From the NCBI GenBank assembly GCA_001803565.1, contig MHDQ01000091.1:5053-12049 (forward strand): a stretch of DNA of 6,997 nucleotides, written 5' to 3'. The translations under genes were made by a program, and so were the position numbers. The notes under the pieces were generated by a model. It worked only from the letters and a program-made list of their open reading frames with translations, searched no databases and was not told where the DNA came from. Shown here piece after piece: positions 1 through 5,228 of this stretch; the first letter of the stretch is position 1; every line of letters starts with the position of its first letter. This DNA comes from Nitrospinae bacterium RIFCSPLOWO2_12_FULL_45_22. Lineage in GTDB: Bacteria > 2-12-FULL-45-22.

Positions 1-2
1 GA

Positions 3-1427
3 GCCGCTTTTGAGGCCGATAAACCAGCAATCATAAACTACCCGTCTACCCAACCCGGCCCAATCCCCACTACTGCCCCTTTCTCTAGCCAGCAGGAATG
101 GCTGGGGATATATTTTAAAGGGACTAAGATAGGCTATGCCTCCCGGAGTCTAAAGAAGATACCTCAGGGTTATTATTTGAAAGAGGTGGCGGAGCTAAAG
201 ATGAAGCTCATGGAAGCCCCCAGGCAGGTAAGCCTGGTTACTGCCGCAGAAGTAGACCCACAATTCTCCCTCAAGAGTTTTCAATTTAAAATGACCTCGC
301 AGGATATTGAGCTGGCGGTTGAAGGTAGGGTAAGGGATAAGACTATGGAGTTATCCATTATCAGCGGCAAAGAAGTTAGGCACCAACAACTATTACTGGA
401 TCAGGTGCCCCAACTCCCGGTAAACCTGCCCTGGTACCTGGCCAGGAAAGAGATAAAAGTAGGCAATAGTTATCAATTAACCTTTTTTGACCCTTCTACC
501 TTAAGTAACGATACCCTGACCATAAAGGTCCTCCAGAAAGAGCAAATAGAGATCTCTGGTAAAAAAGTAGAGTCATATAAAATAGAAGAATCTTTTAAGG
601 GCGTAGTACACCATGCCTGGATAAGCCGCGGGGGCCAGCTCTTGAAGGAAGAAGCCCCTATGGGAATAACCTTGATCCAGGAGACAAAAGAGCAGGCCTT
701 AGAAGCCTTGCCAGAAGAAGGGGCCCAGGTAGATCTGATTTATGCCACTGCTATAGAGGTAAAGACAAAACTCCCCCAGCCCCATCTACTTAAATATCTC
801 AAGCTCAAACTAGCTAATGCCTCTCTCGATAATCTGCCTATATCTTCTGGCCGACAGAAGCTCCAGGGCAATATCTTAGAGATTCAGGTAGAAGACTTAC
901 AAGAATTTGCCCCTACTAAACTGTCCCTTTTGGCCGGGGAGAATGGTCGGCTCCAAAAATTATTAGAATCCAGCCCCTTAGTGCAATCTAACCACCCTAA
1001 GATACAGCAGTTAGCCCGTTCGGTCATTGCCGGGGAAGATAATGCATTAAAGGCTATCCAGCGTATATCGCAGTGGGTTTATAGCAACATAGAGAAGAAA
1101 CCTACGGTGAGTATCCCCAGCGCCCTGGAGGTGTTAAACTCTCGGGTAGGGGATTGTAACGAGCATACCGTCCTGTTTACAGCATTGGCCAGGGCTGGCC
1201 AGATACCTACCAGGATGATAGCTGGCCTCTTATATAATGATAATAGATTTTTTTATCATGCCTGGGCAGAGTGCTATGTCGGGGCATGGGTAGCTATTGA
1301 TCCCCTCATGAACCAGATCCCGGCCGATGCTACCCATGTAAAATTGGTAGAGGGGGATCTAAGCGAACAGGTAAGCCTATTGAAGATTATCGGCCAACTC
1401 CAAATAGAAATCCTTGCCTATCACTAA
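3..1427 (+). CDS. Transglutaminase-like domain protein, 5' end outside the window
   Basis: This is the C-terminal 474 residues of a transglutaminase-like (papain-fold) protein. The frame is open without a stop from position 3, so the gene starts left of the window and the TTG at 177 is an internal leucine codon. The visible part opens with a Pro/Thr/Ser-rich linker, then a segment EWLGIYFKGTKIGYA and a beta-rich region, and ends in the transglutaminase core. The core shows the family triad: Cys in GDCNEH (codon 1155-1157), His in FYHAW (1257-1259) and Asp in AIDP (1299-1301), so the domain is probably catalytic. Bacterial relatives are usually exported or membrane-anchored and act as proteases, amidases or crosslinking enzymes; the substrate here is unknown. 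A signal peptide or membrane anchor, if present, lies outside the window. The gene converges on the hydrolase gene. The domain call is secure, the function is not. Confidence 0.85.
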   Translation, partial: AAFEADKPAIINYPSTQPGPIPTTAPFSSQQEWLGIYFKGTKIGYASRSLKKIPQGYYLKEVAELKMKLMEAPRQVSLVTAAEVDPQFSLKSFQFKMTSQDIELAVEGRVRDKTMELSIISGKEVRHQQLLLDQVPQLPVNLPWYLARKEIKVGNSYQLTFFDPSTLSNDTLTIKVLQKEQIEISGKKVESYKIEESFKGVVHHAWISRGGQLLKEEAPMGITLIQETKEQALEALPEEGAQVDLIYATAIEVKTKLPQPHLLKYLKLKLANASLDNLPISSGRQKLQGNILEIQVEDLQEFAPTKLSLLAGENGRLQKLLESSPLVQSNHPKIQQLARSVIAGEDNALKAIQRISQWVYSNIEKKPTVSIPSALEVLNSRVGDCNEHTVLFTALARAGQIPTRMIAGLLYNDNRFFYHAWAECYVGAWVAIDPLMNQIPADATHVKLVEGDLSEQVSLLKIIGQLQIEILAYH

Positions 1428-1462
1428 GCGAGTTTCCTATCTGATCAGTCCCAGCATTATTG

Positions 1463-1600
1463 TAGCGTCCAGCTTTCAACTAAATAAAACAATCGTGAGG
1501 CGTGAAAAATCCGTAAGTCGTAAGGGGTAAGGCGTGAGGAGAAATTCTTTTTACCCCTTACGCCTAACGATTGCTTTATTTAGCTGACGGCTGAACCCTT
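1463..1600. repeat. Long imperfect inverted repeat between convergent genes
   Basis: The outer arms at 1463-1496 and 1567-1600 match in about 27 of 34 positions. Their core, 1480-1496 against 1567-1583 (CTAAATAAAACAATCGT), differs at one position. Nested inside is a perfect 12-bp pair, CGTAAGGGGTAA at 1519-1530 and its complement at 1551-1562, around a 20-nt loop. The left half carries about 22 extra nt (1497-1518) that the right half lacks. The element fills the gap between two genes that point at each other, so a role in transcription termination is possible. The stem is long, however, and no U-run directly follows either arm as in a classical intrinsic terminator. A MITE-like or REP-like palindromic repeat fits the structure better. 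Related words recur near 4186-4207 and 6282-6362. Confidence 0.7.
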
Positions 1601-1603
1601 ACA

Positions 1604-2434
1604 TTATTTGGTCATGGCAAGGAAGTTGTGAATTTTAAGGGCTACCTCCTCAGGCTCGTCTTCTTGCAGGAAATGGCCAGCATTGGCTATGGTATCAACT
1701 ATTACCGGGCCGCCTAAGTCTTTCTGTAACCTCTGGGCTGCTTCAAAGGGTAAGAAGCGGTCTTTCAAAGCCCAGAGGACCAGTGTAGGCACCTTGATCT
1801 TCTTCAGGTCCAGCCTCAACAACTCTTCATTACAGGGTATAGCGCAGTGATGGATCAGGGATTTAAAGCCCTCAAAAGACTTAAAGGGTTCCATATGCTT
1901 CTGCATGATAGGGATATTCAGGCTGGTCTCGTGGGCCACGGCAAACTGCAATAGGGCAGAGAAGAACCCAATAACAAACGGCTGGAACATCTTCAGGGTA
2001 TCATCGGGGAAATTTACCAGGGTCCCCATCGCCCGCACCACATCTGGTAGGCAATAATCATAACAACAGCCATTCATAAAGATATAGTGGGAGACCTTAT
2101 CCGGGTTATTACAGACCATAATCTGCGTAACTCCACCACCATGATCATGCCCGGCCAGGGCTACTTTTCCTACACCCAGGGTATCAATAAACCTGGCTAA
2201 CCGCTCGGCTTGAGCATTCCAGGTATACAGGGATGCCTCCGGCGGTTTATCGGACTGGCCATAGCCCAGCATATCTATAGCATAGACCTGATATTTGTCG
2301 CCCAGACAATCCTGCACCTTACGCCAGAGATAAGAGGACATAGGCAAGCCATGGACCAGGACTATAGGATGACCTTTATTACCCTTTTTTACGTAGTGAT
2401 AATTAAAACCATTGATCTTAACAAAATCTCCCAT
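1604..2434 (-). CDS. Alpha/beta hydrolase with an Asp nucleophile (epoxide hydrolase / dehalogenase-like)
   Basis: This is a full-length 276-residue alpha/beta-hydrolase-fold enzyme, probably cytosolic, with no signal peptide. The oxyanion-hole motif HGLP is at residues 28-31, the nucleophile elbow GHDHGG at 95-100 gives Asp97 as nucleophile, the acid is probably Asp225 in LKDRFLP, and the general base is His254 in NAGHF. An Asp nucleophile points to the epoxide hydrolase, haloalkane dehalogenase and haloacetate dehalogenase group rather than to Ser esterases. HGLPMSSYLWR resembles the haloalkane dehalogenase loop, but the halide-binding Asn and Trp of those enzymes are replaced by Leu30 and His98, so dehalogenation is doubtful. 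The start is supported by a strong GGGAGGGA ribosome binding site at 2442-2448, 7 nt before the ATG. The gene lies 129 nt downstream of the acyl-CoA dehydrogenase gene on the same strand and may be cotranscribed with it. Substrate unknown. Confidence 0.85.
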   Translation of the reverse strand: MGDFVKINGFNYHYVKKGNKGHPIVLVHGLPMSSYLWRKVQDCLGDKYQVYAIDMLGYGQSDKPPEASLYTWNAQAERLARFIDTLGVGKVALAGHDHGGGVTQIMVCNNPDKVSHYIFMNGCCYDYCLPDVVRAMGTLVNFPDDTLKMFQPFVIGFFSALLQFAVAHETSLNIPIMQKHMEPFKSFEGFKSLIHHCAIPCNEELLRLDLKKIKVPTLVLWALKDRFLPFEAAQRLQKDLGGPVIVDTIANAGHFLQEDEPEEVALKIHNFLAMTK

Positions 2435-2516
2435 TATTGCTCCCTCCCTTTATTAGTAGTTAGCAGTGGGCGGTAAACAGCTAGTCGGCTTACGGCTCAC
2501 CTATTTTTATCCTCAT

Positions 2517-2537
2517 AATCTGCGTTCATCTGCGTCC
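2517..2537. repeat. Short tandem repeat with 10-bp period
   Basis: Two 10-bp units, ATCTGCGTTC at 2518-2527 and ATCTGCGTCC at 2528-2537, differ at one base. They lie in the 129-nt gap between the dehydrogenase and hydrolase genes. Read on the minus strand (GGACGCAGATGAACGCAGAT) they resemble the repeat at 4157-4177, which has the same period. It is probably a dispersed non-coding repeat; no function is evident. Confidence 0.5.
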
Positions 2538-2563
2538 AAAACGGAAAATCCTATGCTATGAAC

Positions 2564-3682
2564 TTAAAGACCCATCTCCTGAGCAACTATCTCTCTATGG
2601 CGGTAAGCATCACCAAGCATAAGCTCCCAGGCCTTGGCATGTTTATAATATAGATAGAGGTCATGTTCCTCAGTAAAGCCAATAGCACCATGAACCTGAT
2701 GAGCAACACTGGTAACCTTCTTGAAGGCATCACTGCACCAGCTCTTAGCTATTGCTACTTCTTTTTTGCATGGTAGGTCTTCACTAACCAGCCAGGCTGC
2801 CTGATAAGTCAGATGCCGACACCCCTCTACCTCGGTAAGCATATCAGCAAGATAGTGCTGGATAGCCTGGAAGCTACCAATCGGGCGACCGAACTGATGT
2901 CTTTCTTTGGCATACTGGACAGTCATATCCAGTACCTGCTGGGCACCACCAACCATCTCCGCACACCTGGCTACTACGATCTTTGGCCAGACCTTTTCTA
3001 TATAAGTCCAGCCGCTGCCTATTTCTCCTAATATATGCCCCGAAGGCACCATCACATTATCAAAAATTATTTCACTCTGCTTATCCCCGGCAATGGTTAA
3101 AAGCGGTGTGAGCGTAACGCCACTACTCCTGGTATCTACCAGGAACAAGGTACTCCCTCCATTGGCTGCCCGGGCAACACAGATGACATATTGCGCTATA
3201 TGGGCGTCCGGGACAAACAATTTTGTCCCATTAATGATATAATCGCCTCCCTTTAGCACGGCCTCGGTCTTGATCCCTTCCTGGCTATAGTGGCCATCCG
3301 ACTCGGTCAGACCCAGAGTTACTATGAGGCTTCCTGCGGCTATGGCGGGCAAGAGTTTTTGTTTATTCTTTTCATCCCCAGACGCCATGATAGTAAGCGC
3401 CCCTAAAACTACAGTAGAGAAGAAGGGTGCAGGGAGAAGGGCCCTACCCATCTCTTCCAGGAGAAGGGCCAGGTCTAAAAAACTCCCGCCAATACCGTCA
3501 TAGCTGGGGTCTAACACCAGGCCCATCCAGCCCAGCTCTGCCATCTTCCGCCACAGTTGAGGAGAGTAGCCCAGCTCATCTCTCGCCATCTCTTTTACCA
3601 GGGACTTAGGACATTCCTTCTCAAAAAAATCCCGGCCAGTATTTTTCAGTATCTTCTGCTCCTCACTCAGACTAAAATCCAT
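2564..3682 (-). CDS. Acyl-CoA dehydrogenase family flavoprotein
   Basis: This 372-residue protein has the three-part layout of acyl-CoA dehydrogenases: an N-terminal helical domain from about residue 1 (MDFSLSEEQ), a middle beta domain with LTES at 125-128, and a C-terminal helical domain with RHQFGRPIGSFQ at 261-272 and QVHGAIGFTEEHDL at 329-342. Family members are cytosolic FAD enzymes that introduce a 2,3 double bond into acyl-CoA thioesters and pass electrons to an electron-transfer flavoprotein. At the usual catalytic Glu position near the C-terminus, my alignment puts Leu356, followed by GDAYRHRE (357-364). Such divergent members are common among steroid, aromatic or branched-chain acyl-CoA dehydrogenases and sometimes work as one half of a two-subunit enzyme, so the substrate cannot be named. 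The ATG at 3682 is preferred over the one at 3706 because it has an AAAGGAG site 7 nt upstream and gives the standard N-terminus. The hydrolase gene follows. Confidence 0.88.
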   Translation of the reverse strand: MDFSLSEEQKILKNTGRDFFEKECPKSLVKEMARDELGYSPQLWRKMAELGWMGLVLDPSYDGIGGSFLDLALLLEEMGRALLPAPFFSTVVLGALTIMASGDEKNKQKLLPAIAAGSLIVTLGLTESDGHYSQEGIKTEAVLKGGDYIINGTKLFVPDAHIAQYVICVARAANGGSTLFLVDTRSSGVTLTPLLTIAGDKQSEIIFDNVMVPSGHILGEIGSGWTYIEKVWPKIVVARCAEMVGGAQQVLDMTVQYAKERHQFGRPIGSFQAIQHYLADMLTEVEGCRHLTYQAAWLVSEDLPCKKEVAIAKSWCSDAFKKVTSVAHQVHGAIGFTEEHDLYLYYKHAKAWELMLGDAYRHREIVAQEMGL

Positions 3683-3689
3683 AACCTCT

Positions 3690-3696
3690 CTCCTTT
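3690..3696 (-). promoter_or_regulatory. Ribosome binding site that fixes the acyl-CoA dehydrogenase start
   Basis: On the minus strand AAAGGAG is followed by 7 nt and then the ATG at 3682. An in-frame ATG lies 24 nt further upstream (3706), but using it would put this sequence inside the coding region and add eight residues absent from the typical family N-terminus. Confidence 0.7.
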
Positions 3697-3724
3697 CCTG
3701 GCCCAAGGTTCGCTGCTAACTATG

Positions 3725-3736
3725 CCCTTGCAAGGG
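3725..3736. promoter_or_regulatory. Perfect 12-bp palindrome, candidate operator
   Basis: CCCTTGCAAGGG is a perfect palindrome centred about 49 bp upstream of the acyl-CoA dehydrogenase start codon, where a repressor site would be expected. TetR-type regulators of acyl-CoA genes bind such dyads, but no regulator gene is in the window. A second, weaker dyad, TCACAA-N10-TTGTGA, lies at 3780-3801. The regulatory role is inferred from position and symmetry only. Confidence 0.4.
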
Positions 3737-3849
3737 TGTAAACCCGCAAATTATTTTATCCAGAATCCCTAAAATTTATTCACAATAATCCAGCCTTGTG
3801 ATATAAGAAACAGCCAATTTAATCTGATAGCTCCCTTATAAGCAGAAAA

Positions 3850-3916
3850 GCCCTTGAAGACTGCTCGGGATTAGATGGGCTAATCCTCTACAGAATGTCT
3901 TCAAGGGCCCCATCTA
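3850..3916. other. Nested hairpin with potential loop-to-flank pairing
   Basis: A perfect 12-bp outer stem (GCCCTTGAAGAC at 3850-3861 with its complement at 3897-3908) encloses a second hairpin, GGATTA at 3868-3873 with TAATCC at 3881-3886, around the 7-nt loop GATGGGC. TAGATGGG at 3872-3879 is also perfectly complementary to CCCATCTA at 3909-3916, immediately 3' of the outer stem, so an alternative fold or pseudoknot is possible. The structure ends 7 nt before the ATG of the transposase-like remnant at 3924. It could be an IS end structure or a leader controlling that ORF. Read on the minus strand, the outer stem is followed by TTTTCTG, so a weak terminator in that direction is also possible. 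Confidence 0.5.
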
Positions 3917-3923
3917 CCCAAGA

Positions 3924-4130
3924 ATGATCGTATACGTTTTTGGTATCTCTGTCAAGGATTATGCTGAGCGGGGAAAATATAACCACTTTCCCAGGATAGA
4001 ACTCTGCCCTAACTGCCGAAGAGGGAGTAAGGTCATTGGGCATGGCTTTTATAGCCGATGGTGGGGGCCAATGGTAGTTTTGTCCCACCCCAATTTGACA
4101 ACCCCAGTATTACTCTCTATACTTTTGTAA
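3924..4130 (+). pseudogene. Remnant resembling the N-terminus of an IS transposase with a zinc ribbon
   Basis: A 68-codon open frame begins with a segment (residues 1-45) like the zinc-ribbon N-terminus of certain IS-encoded proteins (DUF6431-like, from memory): a Pro-Arg pair, then CPNC with Cys28 and Cys31, then IGHGFYSR. In such proteins a second cysteine pair, a helix-turn-helix and a catalytic region would follow. Here the sequence runs into unrelated residues after Arg45 and stops, so only the start remains. No good ribosome binding site precedes the ATG. The likely explanation is an internally deleted insertion sequence, with the hairpin at 3850-3908 as part of the same element. I could not identify terminal inverted repeats or a target duplication. 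A small functional zinc-binding protein is a less likely alternative. Confidence 0.4.
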
Positions 4131-4156
4131 CTGTTTAGCCAAAATTAGGATTTTAG

Positions 4157-4177
4157 CCACGGATAAACACGGAAAGT
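4157..4177. repeat. Short repeat with 10-bp period, related to that at 2517-2537
   Basis: CACGGATAAA at 4158-4167 is followed by CACGGAAAGT at 4168-4177; the units share their first six bases and keep the same 10-bp spacing. The sequence resembles the reverse complement of the repeat at 2517-2537 (both fit roughly CxC-GAT-AAC). It abuts the GTAAG-type repeat that begins near 4186. Probably non-coding repetitive DNA. Confidence 0.45.
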
Positions 4178-4185
4178 GTAAAGCT

Positions 4186-4207
4186 TACTCTTCACTCCTT
4201 ACGACTT
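4186..4207 (-). repeat. GTAAG-rich dispersed repeat, minus orientation
   Basis: The reverse complement reads AAGTCGTAAGGAGTGAAGAG followed by TA. Its first 11 bases are identical to 1515-1525 within the inverted repeat upstream of the hydrolase stop, and the next bases are similar. This places the same short sequence family in the upstream region of hemB. Confidence 0.5.
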
Positions 4208-4228
4208 TCGTTTCTTTGCGGCTATACT
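4199..4228 (+). promoter_or_regulatory. Weak candidate promoter for hemB-ahbD
   Basis: A good -10-like hexamer, TATACT, lies at 4223-4228, 18 bp after TTACGA at 4199-4204, which matches a -35 box in only three of six positions. It would give a short leader ending in the purine-rich AAGGGAAGGG at 4241-4250 just before the hemB ATG. The -35 region falls inside the GTAAG-type repeat. Tentative. Confidence 0.22.
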
Positions 4229-4251
4229 TGAATAGTTAAAAAGGGAAGGGC

Positions 4252-5226
4252 ATGTATTATCCAATTTATCGCCCCCGAAGGCTTCGACGAACCGAGGGGT
4301 TTCGCCGGATGATCCGGGAGACCATACTCCATATTGAGGAGCTTATATACCCTATCTTTGTGACTTATGGCCGGGATAAGCGGGAAGAGATCTCTGCTAT
4401 GCCAGGCTGTTATCGGTTTTCTATTGATAATATCACCAAGGAGGTAAGAGAAGCAGCGGAGCTAGGTATCCCCGCTATTATCCTCTTCGGTATACCGGAT
4501 AAGAAAGACGAGATAGGCTCTGAGGCATATAACCCTAAAGGTGTAGTCCAGGAAGCTATCAGGGCCATTAAAACCGAAATACCTAAAATAGTAGTGATAA
4601 CCGATGTTTGTATTGATGAGTATACCTCCCATGGCCATTGTGGCGTAGTGAGAGATGGCGAGATTGATAATGATGCTACCCTGGAATTGTTAGCCCAGAT
4701 GGCTTTATCCCATGCCCAGGCTGGTGCCGATATAGTAGCCCCATCAGATATGATGGATGGTCGGGTTAAGGCGATAAGGAAGGTATTGGACGAGCATGGG
4801 TTCCAGCATACCCCTATTATGTCCTATGCAGCTAAATATGCCTCCAGCTTCTATGGCCCTTTCCGGGAGGCAGCCGATTCTATCCCCAAGTTTGGCGACC
4901 GAAAATCTTATCAGATGGATATAGCCAATAGCCGAGAAGCTATGCGGGAGATAAGATTGGATATTGAAGAAGGGGCTGACATAATCATGGTTAAGCCCGC
5001 CTTACCCTATCTGGATATTATCTGGCAAGCCCGCCAAAAATTTGATCTGCCTATAGCGGCTTATAATGTCAGTGGTGAATATGCCATGATAAAAGCCGCT
5101 GCGAGTCAAGGCTGGCTTGACGAAGAAAGGGTCATCCTAGAGTCACTGACCTGTATCAAACGGGCCGGGGCCGATTTAATCCTAACCTATTTTGCTAAAG
5201 ATGTAGCTCGCCTCTTGAGGAAATAA
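4252..5226 (+). CDS. hemB: Porphobilinogen synthase (delta-aminolevulinic acid dehydratase)
   Basis: This cytosolic enzyme condenses two 5-aminolevulinate molecules into porphobilinogen, the common precursor of heme, siroheme and corrinoids. At 324 residues it has the normal family length and is complete. The two active-site lysines are Lys195 in SYAAKYAS and Lys248 in [10 protein letters not shown], the latter forming the Schiff base. The metal-site loop reads [14 protein letters not shown] (118-131), with Cys120, Asp122 and Cys130. Classical zinc enzymes have three cysteines here and magnesium-type enzymes have none, so this is a mixed site and metal use is uncertain. The ATG follows AAGGGAAGGG (4241-4250) almost directly, a close but purine-rich site. 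The stop codon is 2 nt before the ahbD start, so the two genes are almost certainly cotranscribed and translationally coupled. Confidence 0.97.
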   Translation: MYYPIYRPRRLRRTEGFRRMIRETILHIEELIYPIFVTYGRDKREEISAMPGCYRFSIDNITKEVREAAELGIPAIILFGIPDKKDEIGSEAYNPKGVVQEAIRAIKTEIPKIVVITDVCIDEYTSHGHCGVVRDGEIDNDATLELLAQMALSHAQAGADIVAPSDMMDGRVKAIRKVLDEHGFQHTPIMSYAAKYASSFYGPFREAADSIPKFGDRKSYQMDIANSREAMREIRLDIEEGADIIMVKPALPYLDIIWQARQKFDLPIAAYNVSGEYAMIKAAASQGWLDEERVILESLTCIKRAGADLILTYFAKDVARLLRK

Positions 5227-5228
5227 GG

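Noticed and set aside
1519-1562. Classical intrinsic terminator for the transglutaminase gene
   Set aside because: The stem is good, but the T-run lies inside the loop rather than after the 3' arm.
1604-2434. Calling the hydrolase a haloalkane dehalogenase
   Set aside because: Fold and nucleophile fit, but both expected halide-binding residues are missing, so only the broader class is supported.
2210-2476. Plus-strand open frame of 88 codons
   Set aside because: It lies mostly antisense inside the hydrolase gene, whose protein is clearly conserved, and it has no recognisable domain or ribosome binding site.
3427-3772. Two plus-strand open frames antisense to the start of the acyl-CoA dehydrogenase gene
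   Set aside because: Low-complexity Pro/Ser/Leu-rich translations opposite a well-supported coding region; they are shadows of it.
3888-4088. Minus-strand open frame of 66 codons
   Set aside because: No recognisable motif; it is antisense to the zinc-ribbon remnant and overlaps the hairpin stem.
1428-4251. CRISPR array or tRNA gene in the non-coding gaps
   Set aside because: Repeats are degenerate and irregularly spaced with no direct repeat-spacer pattern, and I saw no cloverleaf or T-loop sequence.
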